A stretch of 64,000 nucleotides of DNA, taken from the NCBI RefSeq assembly GCF_023920105.1, contig NZ_CP083693.1, positions 637,001 through 701,000 of the forward strand, given 5' to 3'. Positions 19,001-28,729 of this stretch are shown here, piece by piece. Both the position numbers and the translations under genes were made by a program. Origin of the DNA: Bartonella taylorii (GTDB lineage: Bacteria > Pseudomonadota > Alphaproteobacteria > Rhizobiales > Rhizobiaceae). Each line of letters starts with the position of its first letter. Within the stretch, counting starts at the first letter, position 1. The notes beneath the pieces are model-generated. The model was not told the DNA's origin. It worked only from the letters and a program-made list of their open reading frames with translations, and ran no database searches.

Positions 19001-20613
19001 TCAGCCGTTCTTTCTTGGAGATTTGTATTAATTTGCAAGATATGATCTTCCAAGAAATTACTAAGTTTTTCAGCATTGTCTTCTAGAGTTTTGCTGCGAG
19101 CTATGAAGGATTCGATTATAGAATCGCTGTGCTCTTTAAGAGAGAGATCAACAGTTGCTAAACGGTTTTCAAAGGCTCCAATTGCTTCAGAAGTGACATT
19201 GTCAAATTTAGAAGAGAGTTTGTATGCTTTTTCATCGAGTTGTATGATTTTTTCATCAAAACCCTGCAGAAATTGATTATTGCGATCAATAATGGATTCA
19301 TCTAGTGCTTTAAATTTTTCGTCAACATTATGGAGGGTCTGCTCTGTTGCTGTTTGTATATGTGTCGCAATTTTAGCGATGTGCATTTCAGCTTTAGCAG
19401 CTGTTTCATTAAAGGTTTTTTCTATTTGTTTTTCATTATTATCAAAACGTTCTGAGAAACCATCAAAGTTTTTTCCTAATTCATGGAAAAACTCTGTGTT
19501 TTTTTGCTGAATTTGTGTTGTGGTTTCATTAAATTTTTTAACGAGCTGATTTGTTACGCCATCACCGGCATAGGACAGTTTTGCAACAAGATCTTCTCCC
19601 TGTTTTTGTAAAGTCTGGGAAAGAGTCTGCACCAGTTTTTCAACATTGGTTACAATTTTGGAGGTAACTAAACCAAATTCATCACTTAGCTGTTCCTGTG
19701 TGCCTTTAATTGTTGATTGCACGCGATCAGCATGATTCAAAATGGCTATACGTTCATTGCTTAATTCTTTGATTAATGTATGAATACGCGATTCATTTTC
19801 AGCATAGGCTTGTTCCAGATTATGAACTTCACCTTGTATGATAGCTTCAAGTTCAACAGCACGTCCAAGGGTACGTTCAATTCCCTCGTTCATTGCTGCT
19901 ACTTCTTCACGAATGGTTTGCCCTATAGCGATAGCTTGTTTTTCAGATATATGTTGTGGTTCACTGAGGCGCTGTGCAGCATTTGTCATAAGAAGAGCTA
20001 TATTATGCAATTCGTTTGAACGTTTTGTTAATTGAGCGAATCCCCAAGATATAAGGATAGGGATTGCTGTTCCTGCTGCTACAGCTAGACCTGTTGAAGA
20101 TGAAACAAAGGTAGTGATATTCGATAAGGAATTGAGGCTAGTGGGAGCTAACTTATGAGCTATAAAAGCACCTCCTGTTGCCCATAAAGCACTGAGTGCT
20201 GTTGTACACCAATATATTCTGGAGGTAGAACGCTCTTTTAATGATTCAAAATTTAAAGGAGTTGTTATATCATCGTTAGCAGGAAGAAGTTTTGTCGACA
20301 ATAACGTGTTATTAACAGTTCCTCCTGAAAGTTCAGGTGCAGGTTTTGGAGCGAAAAGCTGCTCAACAACGGATTCATCAATAACAGCGTTGTCATGAAT
20401 ATCTGAGACGAGAGTTGAAGTACCATTTTCAGCAAAAATTTCTTCTTCTGCCATTGCAATCTTTTGAATCAAATCATCTACATTAATGACATTTTCAGAA
20501 TTATTGAATGATATCGTTTCAATTGTAGCATTATCAAAATCAAAGTCCATAGCTTTCGTGAGAGCTTCTTCAACTTCAACTTCAAATGTTTGTAATTTGG
20601 TTCTGCGTGCCAT
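16051..20613 (-). CDS. Giant membrane-anchored coiled-coil protein, growth-pole-ring (GPR/RgsE)-like (1520 aa)
   Basis: The N-terminal 120 residues are acidic. Two hydrophobic segments follow, near residues 132-157 (WCTTALSALWATGGAF) and 174-195 (AVAAGTAIPILISWGFAQL). About 1,150 residues of coiled coil come next, with apolipoprotein-like repeats rich in E, N, Q and L. A globular C-terminus (about 1400-1520) carries ALAAGIVRAINHNAVVELWD and YLTSDTGKVYTMLAHASGRI, which I recall as conserved in Rhizobiales. In Agrobacterium the GPR protein has this layout and forms a ring at the growing pole; the homology is my inference. The protein is shorter than the roughly 2,100 residues of Agrobacterium GPR. 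It is transcribed alone with its own terminator. Confidence 0.7.
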   Translation of the reverse strand: MARRTKLQTFEVEVEEALTKAMDFDFDNATIETISFNNSENVINVDDLIQKIAMAEEEIFAENGTSTLVSDIHDNAVIDESVVEQLFAPKPAPELSGGTVNNTLLSTKLLPANDDITTPLNFESLKERSTSRIYWCTTALSALWATGGAFIAHKLAPTSLNSLSNITTFVSSSTGLAVAAGTAIPILISWGFAQLTKRSNELHNIALLMTNAAQRLSEPQHISEKQAIAIGQTIREEVAAMNEGIERTLGRAVELEAIIQGEVHNLEQAYAENESRIHTLIKELSNERIAILNHADRVQSTIKGTQEQLSDEFGLVTSKIVTNVEKLVQTLSQTLQKQGEDLVAKLSYAGDGVTNQLVKKFNETTTQIQQKNTEFFHELGKNFDGFSERFDNNEKQIEKTFNETAAKAEMHIAKIATHIQTATEQTLHNVDEKFKALDESIIDRNNQFLQGFDEKIIQLDEKAYKLSSKFDNVTSEAIGAFENRLATVDLSLKEHSDSIIESFIARSKTLEDNAEKLSNFLEDHILQINTNLQERTADITEAFTNGHETILSTIDKSKEILREEVRHVDNAIVDIIQERSQDFKLQLSDQRALIADMLDNEKNKIADTLKNQIDILAQNTSSLEKVLIDNVQIVDQHAENHLANIVQCTDKLQEVIVQSCNTTKDALEAQARNIDIRADALRDSLAINSFSLNEVLADQARTLEQRMETIHNLITKSDIHVDTALKQQIDLVESAIIANNKNITETVQGHIKDLENQAEILKNTLSQSSGTFFETLETRIESFDANLENRAHKIFERASTLEETLSEKLGQVCETIEMQTSAFDERSDTLKTSIMLSNEQSQIMQQTLETSVDNIRITLEDSVNTVTGSLRDKVLEASDILSSTGEQILSSVADVAMKAENVLSASGNRIVSNVKQTVYDTSEKVLSVLSEQTAHTVEAFTTASHNAQALLNETIHTSTTAIEQVLSERCNVLHHSMQNLKNNLGYQLSDVSSRLEEANNQTATQISEHVGKITELTNHLNQAAQSTTESIGYLTQHIGEQLSLSTQDAEQRIYAHNESLVNSLAQTNSETLQTVNAMKEDLVNNVSSIVAQLNQSIYRFHENSDVLLSAVQNIDGKFSETASNFFRSTNQVAENLSASNQALNNNVEVLQGISQNTFEQISHITSSFGEHAKTLSETIRVLEQSENSLSITLEEKHNTLSALSNALISKSNQINQLIEHYENILNSALERTDENARKSTYSLQQSLNQLINEASTRFSGAAEDIRRSADEVRLELSKINKDINENVQKLPAKTKETTQTIRTALNEQITALKDLVSVIQKNNKQNANEPIISIIPTSSTPKRSDSISPEVIKKIVPPKPILQQNQSKKRQNKWVSNLLERASREESWYDEMPSNAVFTPIQTKPRPASESLNALAAGIVRAINHNAVVELWDHYQRGQKNIVTERLYTLNGKTIFEMIKKKYMSDIDFKRSVNQYIVDFEKLLRDVSGSSSSSNSVRKYLTSDTGKVYTMLAHASGRIQ

Positions 20614-21334
20614 ACTCGCCTCGTACTCTTACAGACGGAAAAGGGATACGTCCTCCTCCAGATACTCCAATATACTAGCTGTTAATTATTTAGAAAGGAA
20701 TATGTTCAGGGAAAAATTTTGAAAACTTATCAAGATAAAGTTAACGCGTTTCCTTTGTCATGTTCAAAAATAGTATAAAATATAATAAAAACAACGTAGT
20801 ACTTGAGCATAATAAAAATAAAAATACTGTTTACAACTTTCGCGTATAGGTTAAAAATTATACGCCTTTTATATCTGAGTGAGAACAATTTGACAGTTAA
20901 GCACGGTGTAAAAAAATCTGTGGTGTGCAGATGCGTTTGTGTATGTGCAGTAGTCTATCTTTTCTTGTGTTGATGGTAAATTAATAAAGCATGCTATTAT
21001 TTATTGCCTCATTTCCATTGATTTTAAATGAGAGAAATCAGCCATTATATCATTTGAAGGTGCGCATGGTGAAATTATAGTATGAGCAACGTTTTGAGAC
21101 ATAAAATAAAAGGTTATATTGACTTTCATTCATAAAAAATCAACGTAGGGAAAATCATATTTTATGATAGATTTTTAGGGTTGTGGTGCTCACTGCTTTA
21201 AAAAGGGTAGTTTTTTCTCGATATTAAGTTTTCTTTTGCTAATTTTTGAAGCTACTACGTTGACAATTGGATATTTTTCAGTCGATATGCGTGCACGAAT
21301 ATTTCATGCAATTCGAGATGAAGGTGTAAGAATA
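20614..21334. other. Intergenic gap upstream of hfq
   Basis: About 720 bases between divergent genes. No coding frame has family features. A possible hfq promoter is TTGACA near 21259 with a GATATG about 18 bases downstream; this is weak. The minus-strand promoter of the coiled-coil gene should lie just above 20620. Confidence 0.4.
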
Positions 21335-21574
21335 ATGGCAGAACGATCACAACACCTGCAAGATGTATTTTTAAATACGGTGCGCAAGCAAAAAATTTCT
21401 CTTACAATTTTTCTTGTAAATGGCGTTAAACTGACGGGTATTGTAACCTCGTTTGATAATTTTTGTGTCCTTTTACGTCGTGATGGACATGCACAATTGG
21501 TCTATAAGCATGCTATTTCTACAATTATGCCGGGACAACCTGTGCAGATGTTTGAAAGTGAAAATTCTGAATAA
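21335..21574 (+). CDS. hfq: RNA chaperone Hfq (79 aa)
   Basis: The hexameric Sm-like RNA chaperone that pairs small RNAs with mRNAs. Sm1 and Sm2 motifs are clear: [20 protein letters not shown] with NGVKLTG, and the [10 protein letters not shown] loop that carries the uridine-binding KH pair. A longer frame runs 33 codons upstream, but [10 protein letters not shown] is the universal Hfq N-terminus, and AAGGTG precedes the ATG at 21335. hflX follows 56 bases downstream, as in most proteobacteria. Its presence is relevant to the antisense RNA in the prophage, although C4 RNAs are not known to need it. Confidence 0.97.
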   Translation: MAERSQHLQDVFLNTVRKQKISLTIFLVNGVKLTGIVTSFDNFCVLLRRDGHAQLVYKHAISTIMPGQPVQMFESENSE

Positions 21575-21629
21575 GAAAATTAATTTACTTTAGTCTTCTT
21601 ACTCCATTTTATAAAGTGCTTAGATTGCC

Positions 21630-22973
21630 GTGATAAATGAAAATGAGAGATTTTGGGGATTTTCTTCACAGGTTGCAAAACAGGTGCGCGCACTTGTTGT
21701 GGTACCGATTTTCCAAGAAAATAAAGGTGAAGGTGCTTCCAGTAGATGTTCAGTATCTTCTCGGGTTAAAGAAGCGTTGGGGTTGGCGCGTGCTATAAGG
21801 TTGGAAGTCGTTCATTATGAAGCGGTTAATATTGCTGCGCCTCGTCCTGCAACTTTATTGGGAAAGGGGAAAGTAGATGCGCTTGCCCATTATATAAGTG
21901 AATATTATATTGAGCTTGCGGTTGTAGATTATTTTTTAACACCAGTGCAACAGCGTAATTTAGAAAAATTATGGAATTGCAAAGTTATCGATAGAACGGC
22001 TTTGATTCTTGAAATTTTTGGGGATCGTGCGCAAACAAAAGAAGGGGTTTTGCAAGTCGAATTAGCGCATTTGTCTTATCAAAAAAGCAGGCTTGTGCGC
22101 AGTTGGACACACCTAGAAAGGCAACGTGGTGGTCGTGGTTTTTTAGGTGGCCCTGGTGAAACTCAGATTGAAGCGGATAGGCGTATTTTGCAAGAGAAAA
22201 TTATTCGTATCCGCCGTGAATTGGAAACAGTTATTAAAACACGTGCTCTTCATAGAGCTAAAAGAAAAAAAGCATCCCATCCTGTTGTAGCTTTAGTAGG
22301 ATACACAAATACGGGAAAATCAACTCTTTTTAATCAGTTAAGTGGTGCAGATGTCTTAGCAAAGGATATGTTGTTTGCAACGCTTGATCCAACTTTGCGC
22401 AAAGTTATTCTTCCTCATGGAAAAACTATTCTTTTATTTGATACGGTAGGTTTTATCTCTAACTTACCAACGCATTTGATTGCAGCTTTTAGAGCAACCC
22501 TTGAAGAAGTAGTTGAAGCTGATCTCATTCTTCACGTGAGAGATATGGCAGATGTTGATCATTATGCGCATGCCAAAGATGTTTTAGAAGTGCTTTCAAG
22601 TCTTGGTATCAATGTTGATGATACAGAGCATATCATAGAAGTTTGGAATAAGATTGATCTATTGGATGAGCACGCATTGAATGTTTTGCAAACAAGCGCA
22701 AAAACACGGTTAAATCCTGCAGCAATGGTGTCAGCGCTTATGAGTGATGGTCTAGATCAACTATTAACAGTAATTGAAAAGAAAATTTTTGGAAAAATGC
22801 AAAACGTTGAATGTCTATTAAGACCTCATGAAATGTCGCTTATTGATTGGTTTTATGAAAACTCTTGTGAAATAATGCAGGAAGGACATGATGATGGTTC
22901 TGTTACCATTAGAGCAGTGCTTACCTCTGAAGCAAAAAAACGACTAGATCATATCAAACAGAATATGAATTAA
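21630..22973 (+). CDS. hflX: Ribosome-associated GTPase HflX
   Basis: A translation-factor GTPase that splits stalled or heat-damaged 70S ribosomes. The N-terminal HflX domain shows PATLLGKGKVDAL and DRTALILEIFGDRAQTKEG. The glycine-rich RGGRGFLGGPGETQIE linker follows. The G domain has the P-loop VGYTNTGKSTLFN (about residue 225), the switch segment DPTLR, DTVGFI and the base-recognition NKID. Length 447 fits. The start is GTG at 21630. It forms the usual pair with hfq and is likely cotranscribed. Confidence 0.95.
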   Translation: MINENERFWGFSSQVAKQVRALVVVPIFQENKGEGASSRCSVSSRVKEALGLARAIRLEVVHYEAVNIAAPRPATLLGKGKVDALAHYISEYYIELAVVDYFLTPVQQRNLEKLWNCKVIDRTALILEIFGDRAQTKEGVLQVELAHLSYQKSRLVRSWTHLERQRGGRGFLGGPGETQIEADRRILQEKIIRIRRELETVIKTRALHRAKRKKASHPVVALVGYTNTGKSTLFNQLSGADVLAKDMLFATLDPTLRKVILPHGKTILLFDTVGFISNLPTHLIAAFRATLEEVVEADLILHVRDMADVDHYAHAKDVLEVLSSLGINVDDTEHIIEVWNKIDLLDEHALNVLQTSAKTRLNPAAMVSALMSDGLDQLLTVIEKKIFGKMQNVECLLRPHEMSLIDWFYENSCEIMQEGHDDGSVTIRAVLTSEAKKRLDHIKQNMN

Positions 22974-23115
22974 AGTTTTTTTGAGATATTTCTGTACATT
23001 TTTTCTTCATTTTTAAGCTTTTCTTATCGCAGAATAATATGACTTAAAGTTAAGGGGATAGTTACTACTTTCTCTTAATAAAAAAATATGAAGTATTTTA
23101 CTGGTTTAAATAAAG

Positions 23116-24882
23116 ATGAGTCTTAAGAATAATAAAAGACTGTTTGTATGCATGAAACCGCGAAATGTTTTGGCCATTTTGCTGTTAGTGGTGCTGTGTG
23201 CATTTTTGATTTGGTTGTATTACTTTATTCAACCACGGATATATCGAGCAACCTTGACATTTTCGTTATCTGATTCTGTTGGAAAGCCATTGCCAGTTGA
23301 TAAACAAAACAATGTTCTCGCATTCTTATTTTCACAGTCTATACTTTTAAATGATTCAAATTTACAGAATTTTTCTTTAGATGTTTATCAGAAGAAAGGT
23401 TTGCGTGAAAATATTGGTTTATCTCGTAATGGTGATTTCATTGATCTTACTTTTGAAGCTGGAACTGTTGAAGCTGCTCAACGTGGGTTGGAGACTTGGT
23501 TCTCGGCATTTTCACAAGCAATTGTAAAACAAAAACAAAAATTATTGTTAACGGAACAGCAAGCGGATCAGCAATATGATAAGACTACGGTACAAAATAT
23601 AGTGCAGGCCTTTCGTTCATCTGTTGATTCTTTTATTTACCGCAATGTAAAACAAACAGAGCTTAAAGATCTTTCTGTGCAATTAACGCAAGCAACTTTA
23701 AAGCGTATTCATTTAACGAGTTTGAACTCAACTATCAACATGATGCGTGAAAATGGACAGTCTTTACTGTCTTTATCATTCATTGCAAGTAATTCAATGA
23801 TCTCTGCATTAGAATCTAAACGTGATCTTTTGGAGACGCAAAGAGCGCATATGGTTGCACAATTAGGTTGGACACATCCTCAAATTAAGGCAATGACTGC
23901 GGAATTAGAGGCGGTTTCTCTTCAATTGGAAAATAAAATATTGCAGATTGTTCATCAAGTTCATGCAGATGAGGTTATTGCAACGGAATTTGAGAACCAG
24001 CTCAAAAAAAGGATTGGCTTTTTTGTAAGAGATCAATCCCTATCTTTGAATCAATTATTTAATGAGCTCGAAAATAAAATAAAAGCCGTGGTAGATGCCC
24101 AAAACAAAGAGATGAGCAAGGGTTCTTCTCTATTGCAAAATACAAAGATTCATGTGGTTATGCCAACAACATTAGCGCCAATCTCTTTTATGGCTCTTTA
24201 CGGAAAAAACATTATTGTCGGTGTGTTTGCAAGCTTAATCACTCTTTTTGGAGGCGTGTTGTTGTTTTATCAATGCTTTGGAACAGGAAAAGATAAACTA
24301 GAAGAAAATGGTTCAAAAAACGATGAAAGCGTTTTAGTATCTAAGAGAATAAAAAATCTTGAGTCTTTTATTACAATGGAGGGATTATCCGATTTTTTGA
24401 AATATCGTACTTCAACGGTTGTTTCAATCATTGGGTTAGAGGCTGCACGGACGGCAGCAAAGCTTTCTCTCCATCTTGTAAAAGAGCGCAAAACAATTCT
24501 ATTGGTAGATATTTCTGGTCAACAAATAGAAAAAGTTATTGGTCCACATCGTGGATTGAGCGATATTTTAACAGGGAATGCCCAGTTGCAGGATGTGATT
24601 TATCGTGATTATGACACAGGGGTTGATATTCTTCCTCAGGGGTTAACGAGTGCTGTTTGTGCACAAGATTTTTCAAATGATATCTCTAATCTAATACAAG
24701 AATTTAAAAAAGATTATGATTTTATCATTTTAGAAATGGCAAGCGAGCCCAAATATGGATTTGAGCAATTTGCAGAATTAACAGACCATTACATTTGTAG
24801 TATTTCTCTTAGCGAACAGGATTGGATGATGCAAATGGTGAGTAGATTTCCCAAAACTGTTTACCGTGTGGTTGCATCATAA
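23116..24882 (+). CDS. Wzz/BY-kinase-like polysaccharide export regulator lacking the P-loop (588 aa)
   Basis: Layout of GumC/ExoP proteins: a first membrane helix near residues 18-38, a long periplasmic coiled-coil domain (about 40-360), a second helix near 365-388, then a cytoplasmic ATPase-like domain. Where BY-kinases have a Walker A motif (GEGKS/T), this protein reads VVSIIGLEAARTAAKLSLHL, without GK. A Walker-B-like ILLVDISG and the YDFIILEMAS strand remain. No tyrosine cluster ends the protein. It may regulate polymer length or act as a structural partner without kinase activity. No other polysaccharide genes are adjacent. Confidence 0.65.
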   Translation: MSLKNNKRLFVCMKPRNVLAILLLVVLCAFLIWLYYFIQPRIYRATLTFSLSDSVGKPLPVDKQNNVLAFLFSQSILLNDSNLQNFSLDVYQKKGLRENIGLSRNGDFIDLTFEAGTVEAAQRGLETWFSAFSQAIVKQKQKLLLTEQQADQQYDKTTVQNIVQAFRSSVDSFIYRNVKQTELKDLSVQLTQATLKRIHLTSLNSTINMMRENGQSLLSLSFIASNSMISALESKRDLLETQRAHMVAQLGWTHPQIKAMTAELEAVSLQLENKILQIVHQVHADEVIATEFENQLKKRIGFFVRDQSLSLNQLFNELENKIKAVVDAQNKEMSKGSSLLQNTKIHVVMPTTLAPISFMALYGKNIIVGVFASLITLFGGVLLFYQCFGTGKDKLEENGSKNDESVLVSKRIKNLESFITMEGLSDFLKYRTSTVVSIIGLEAARTAAKLSLHLVKERKTILLVDISGQQIEKVIGPHRGLSDILTGNAQLQDVIYRDYDTGVDILPQGLTSAVCAQDFSNDISNLIQEFKKDYDFIILEMASEPKYGFEQFAELTDHYICSISLSEQDWMMQMVSRFPKTVYRVVAS

Positions 24883-25024
24883 ATGTCGCAGAATGCTAAT
24901 CGCATGTTATAAGTTGTACGCTTGTTTTGCGCTAAGATTGTTATACATATTAAAAAATGGCTAAGACTTAATATTTAGATTTTGAAATAAGTTATGGTTG
25001 GAGAAAGGCGTGGGGCAATTAGAG

Positions 25025-26098
25025 ATGGCTGTAAAAAAATTGAATGATGGTGTTTTGACACCGTTGCAAAAGAAATATCGAAAACAAATTCAAGTGTGGC
25101 TTTATTTTATTTTATTTCTTTGTTTGGCAATTGTTTTAGTGGGGGGAGCTACCCGTCTGACGGGATCAGGGTTATCGATAACCGAATGGAAGCCAATTCA
25201 TGGTGTTATTCCACCGATTGGTGTGGAGCAATGGCAGGAGGAATTTTTAAAATATCAGCAGATAGCGCAATATAAGCTGCTTAATCGTGATATGACGTTA
25301 AGTGCGTTTAAGGTAATTTTCTGGTGGGAATGGGCGCATCGCATTCTCGGGCGCCTTGTTGGTCTTGTGGCCTTATTGGGTTTAATTTGGTTTTGGGCGA
25401 CCAAGCGTATTGAAAAAAATACTTTTCTCCAACTTACTATCGTGCCGATTCTTATTGCATTTCAAGGTTTTATTGGTTGGTGGATGGTGGCTTCGGGTAT
25501 TGGTCAAAGTGATTTAACAAGTGTGAGTCAATATCGTTTAGCATTTCATCTTATAACAGCGTGTTTTGTTATTATTTTTGTTACTTATTTATCTCGAGGC
25601 TTCACAGAATATTCAGAAAAACCAACCAATCAAGGGATTCAATCTTTCGCCGGTTGGCTTGTTATTCTTATTTTGATTGAGATTTATTTCGGTGGTTTAG
25701 TTGCAGGGCTCCATGCTGGAAAAGTTTATAATACGTGGCCACTTATGGATGGGCAGATTATTCCTGATGGATTGTTGCAGCATAATCCTGTTTGGCTCAA
25801 TTTATTTGAAAATTCTTTAACGGTTCAATTTGTTCATCGTTTTTTTGCTTATTTTTTGTTTGTTGTAGCAGTCATTCATGCTTTGTATGTACAAAAAAAC
25901 GTTCCACATTCAACTCATTCTCATCGTGCATTCATTATATGCATTATGATCATTATTCAAGCACTCTTGGGTATTCTTACGTTGTTACATGAAGTTCCCA
26001 TAAGTTTGGGGCTCATTCATCAAACTGTTGCGTTAGCAATCTTATGTTTTTCAGTTGCACATTGGCGAGCAACAAAAGGAGCGTATCCGTGCTGTTGA
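25025..26098 (+). CDS. ctaA: Heme A synthase CtaA (COX15-type)
   Basis: An integral membrane enzyme that oxidises the methyl group of heme O to make heme A for cytochrome c oxidase. Eight hydrophobic helices are visible. Family motifs are VGGATRLTGSGLSITEWKP at the first helix, WEWAHRILGRLVG, FHLITACFVI, FVHRFFAYFLF and LIHQTVALAIL, which carry the paired heme-ligand histidines. The start is uncertain: TTG at 24998, GTG at 25010 with GGAG before it, or ATG at 25025. I took the ATG because MAVKKLN begins the protein in the usual place. It stands alone, converging with argC. Confidence 0.93.
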   Translation: MAVKKLNDGVLTPLQKKYRKQIQVWLYFILFLCLAIVLVGGATRLTGSGLSITEWKPIHGVIPPIGVEQWQEEFLKYQQIAQYKLLNRDMTLSAFKVIFWWEWAHRILGRLVGLVALLGLIWFWATKRIEKNTFLQLTIVPILIAFQGFIGWWMVASGIGQSDLTSVSQYRLAFHLITACFVIIFVTYLSRGFTEYSEKPTNQGIQSFAGWLVILILIEIYFGGLVAGLHAGKVYNTWPLMDGQIIPDGLLQHNPVWLNLFENSLTVQFVHRFFAYFLFVVAVIHALYVQKNVPHSTHSHRAFIICIMIIIQALLGILTLLHEVPISLGLIHQTVALAILCFSVAHWRATKGAYPCC

Positions 26099-26121
26099 GT
26101 AAAATTTGCACTCAGAGAAGT

Positions 26122-27057
26122 TTAGCTCCCTAAAAGCATTAAGTCGAGATTTTGGACAGCAGCTGCGGATGCACCTTTCCCCAAATTATCGAATATGGCG
26201 CAAAGATTGAAAATTCCTTCACGCTCATTGCCGAACACAAATAATTTCATCCCATCTTTATGTGCTAAGTATTCTGGATTGAGTTTTGTGAGTGCATCAG
26301 TTTCTTCTTGTGATGCAACTGATATGAGGTTCTGCCCATCGTAATGGTTCTCAAGAATTTCGCGTAGATTAGAACAATTAGCTGATTTTGTAAATAAGTG
26401 GCGATGTAGTGGAAGATTTACAATTATTCCTTGGGGAAAACGACCAACGCTTGGTACAAAAATGGGTGTTTTGTGGATCTGTCCATAGATTTTGATTTCT
26501 GGGATATGTTTGTGTGCAAGATTGAGACCATAGATAAAATAATTTTCCTGAATATCATTTTGGTGAGATTGGTTTTCCATTTGTGCAATCAATTGTTTTC
26601 CGCCACCAGTATAGCCGGAGATTGCGTTAATTGATATCGGATAATAAGCATCTAGCAGGCCTGCTTCACGGAGTGGACGAATCAAACTAATTGCACCGGT
26701 AGGATAACATCCTGGATTGGTCACGTAGTGTGCTGCTTGGATACGCTTTTTTTGTCCTGCAGTCATTTCAGGAAAACCGTAAACCCAGTCTGAGGCAACG
26801 CGGTGAGCTGTTGAACTATCAATAATTCTAATGTTTTTGTTATTTTTAAGCCAGCTAACTGTTTCGCGTGCAGCATCATCTGGAAGACACAAAATAGCAA
26901 TGTCGGTTTGATTAAGATAGTCCCGTCGAATATCAATGTTATGTCGATCTGTATGAGCAAGAGAGAGTAATTTAAAATCCGAACGTTCTGCTAGTCGTTT
27001 TTGTATCTGTAATCCGGTTGTTCCATGTTCACCATCAATAAAAACCTTCGTTGTCAT
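26122..27057 (-). CDS. argC: N-acetyl-gamma-glutamyl-phosphate reductase, type 2
   Basis: Third step of arginine synthesis: NADPH-dependent reduction of N-acetylglutamyl phosphate. The short type 2 form has 311 residues. FIDGEHGTTGLQIQKRL is the type 2 nucleotide-binding start, VTNPGCYPTGAISL carries the catalytic cysteine (about residue 117), and INAISGYTGGGKQLI and HKHIPEI follow with the active-site histidine. The last residues GASAAAVQNLDLMLLG are typical. It is a lone gene here and converges with ctaA. Confidence 0.95.
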   Translation of the reverse strand: MTTKVFIDGEHGTTGLQIQKRLAERSDFKLLSLAHTDRHNIDIRRDYLNQTDIAILCLPDDAARETVSWLKNNKNIRIIDSSTAHRVASDWVYGFPEMTAGQKKRIQAAHYVTNPGCYPTGAISLIRPLREAGLLDAYYPISINAISGYTGGGKQLIAQMENQSHQNDIQENYFIYGLNLAHKHIPEIKIYGQIHKTPIFVPSVGRFPQGIIVNLPLHRHLFTKSANCSNLREILENHYDGQNLISVASQEETDALTKLNPEYLAHKDGMKLFVFGNEREGIFNLCAIFDNLGKGASAAAVQNLDLMLLGS

Positions 27058-27402
27058 TCTGCCAGCCTTGAACTCATTTTTCTGCCATATTCAGCTTATC
27101 ACATTATCAATTATTTTAAACTATTACCAATTTAAATGATAGTCATTAAATTATTGAATTTCTTGAGATTATATATCTTTTTGCTTTTAAAAAGTGTGAC
27201 AAGTAAGAGTATATGAGAGAAAACTTAATACCCATTTTGCATCATATTTGTGTGGGGAGAAGAGTTTCGTTGTTTATGTTACAAAGGGTAAGATAAATGT
27301 TTATACCATTTTTGAGTGAAAGTGGTTTTAAATATTTGGTTTGCGTGATTTGCTGTGTTATCGTTCAATGACTTTATTTTTTTAATGTTAGGAATGTGTT
27401 TT
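27058..27402. other. Divergent intergenic region argC/glyA
   Basis: About 345 AT-rich bases between divergent argC and glyA. It must hold both promoters, but I see no convincing hexamer pair and no riboswitch-like fold. Confidence 0.4.
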
Positions 27403-28716
27403 ATGACTCAGCAACAAAATGACACACAAAAGCGCTTTTTTAATGATACTTTGCAAACTGTTGATATTGCAATCTTTGATGCAATGAGGAGGGAGTTTGA
27501 GCGTCAACAGCATGAAATTGAGCTGATTGCTTCAGAGAATATTGTTTCAAGAGCTGTTCTTGAAGCACAGGGTTCTGTTTTAACCAATAAATATGCAGAA
27601 GGTTATCCAACAAAGCGCTACTATGGAGGTTGTCAATTTGTTGATGTCGTTGAAGATTTAGCAATTGAAAGGGCAAAACAGCTTTTTGGTGCTGCTTTTG
27701 CGAATGTTCAGTCTCATTCTGGTAGTCAAATGAATCAGGCTGTATTTCTAGCTTTACTTCAGCCTGGTGATACATTTATGGGATTGGACTTAAATGCTGG
27801 TGGTCATCTTACGCACGGTTCATCCGTCAATATGTCAGGAAAATGGTTTGACGTTGTTTCCTATGGTGTACGTCAAGAAGATCAGATTCTTGATATGGAG
27901 GAAGTTGAGCGGCTTGCAAAGGAACGTAAGCCTAAACTTATTATAGCAGGCGGATCATCTTATCCTCGTTTATGGGATTGGAAACGGTTCCGTGAAATTG
28001 CAGATGAGGTCGGTGCTTATTTCCTTGTTGATATGTCTCATATTGCGGGTCTAGTTGCTGGTGGTGTTCATCCTTCACCTGTTCCACATGCACATATTGT
28101 AACAACTACCACGCATAAATCATTGCGAGGTCCTCGTGGTGGCTTGATATTGACTAATGATGAAGCTTTAGCCAAAAAGATTAATTCGGCGATTTTCCCC
28201 GGTCTACAAGGTGGTCCTTTAATGCATGTGATTGCGGCTAAGGCTGTTGCGTTTCAAGAGGCTTTACAACCTTCTTTTAAGAGTTACAGTGCTAATGTTG
28301 TTGCCAATGCGAAAACCTTAGTAAAAACATTACAGAGTAATGGTTTTAATATTGTTTCTGGTGGTACAGACAACCATTTATTGTTGGTTGATTTGCGTTC
28401 CAAAAATTTGACAGGAAAACGTGCTGAATTGGCTTTGGGACGGGCGCATATTACCTGTAATAAGAATGGTATTCCTTTTGATCCTGAAACACCATCTATA
28501 ACATCAGGAATTCGTTTAGGTTCACCTGCTGTGACGACACGTGGTTTTGCAGAAAAAGAGTTTATTCAAATTGGTGAGTTGATTTCAGAAGTTCTTGATG
28601 GCCTTAGGATGGTAAAAAACGATGAGGAGAACCATGCCGTTGAGATGGCTGTTAAGAAAAAGGTGGAGGATATAACGAATAAATTTCCTCTTTACTCTTG
28701 TCTCAGCACTTGTTAA
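27403..28716 (+). CDS. glyA: Serine hydroxymethyltransferase
   Basis: PLP enzyme that interconverts serine and glycine and charges tetrahydrofolate with a one-carbon unit. Signatures: [59 protein letters not shown], and the PLP lysine in [14 protein letters not shown] (about residue 242). The frame opens 16 codons earlier, but MTQQQND at 27403 fits the family. Length 437 is normal. nrdR follows 13 bases downstream, opening a likely operon for nucleotide and riboflavin metabolism. Confidence 0.97.
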   Translation: MTQQQNDTQKRFFNDTLQTVDIAIFDAMRREFERQQHEIELIASENIVSRAVLEAQGSVLTNKYAEGYPTKRYYGGCQFVDVVEDLAIERAKQLFGAAFANVQSHSGSQMNQAVFLALLQPGDTFMGLDLNAGGHLTHGSSVNMSGKWFDVVSYGVRQEDQILDMEEVERLAKERKPKLIIAGGSSYPRLWDWKRFREIADEVGAYFLVDMSHIAGLVAGGVHPSPVPHAHIVTTTTHKSLRGPRGGLILTNDEALAKKINSAIFPGLQGGPLMHVIAAKAVAFQEALQPSFKSYSANVVANAKTLVKTLQSNGFNIVSGGTDNHLLLVDLRSKNLTGKRAELALGRAHITCNKNGIPFDPETPSITSGIRLGSPAVTTRGFAEKEFIQIGELISEVLDGLRMVKNDEENHAVEMAVKKKVEDITNKFPLYSCLSTC

Positions 28717-28729
28717 AGGCATAAAAGAG

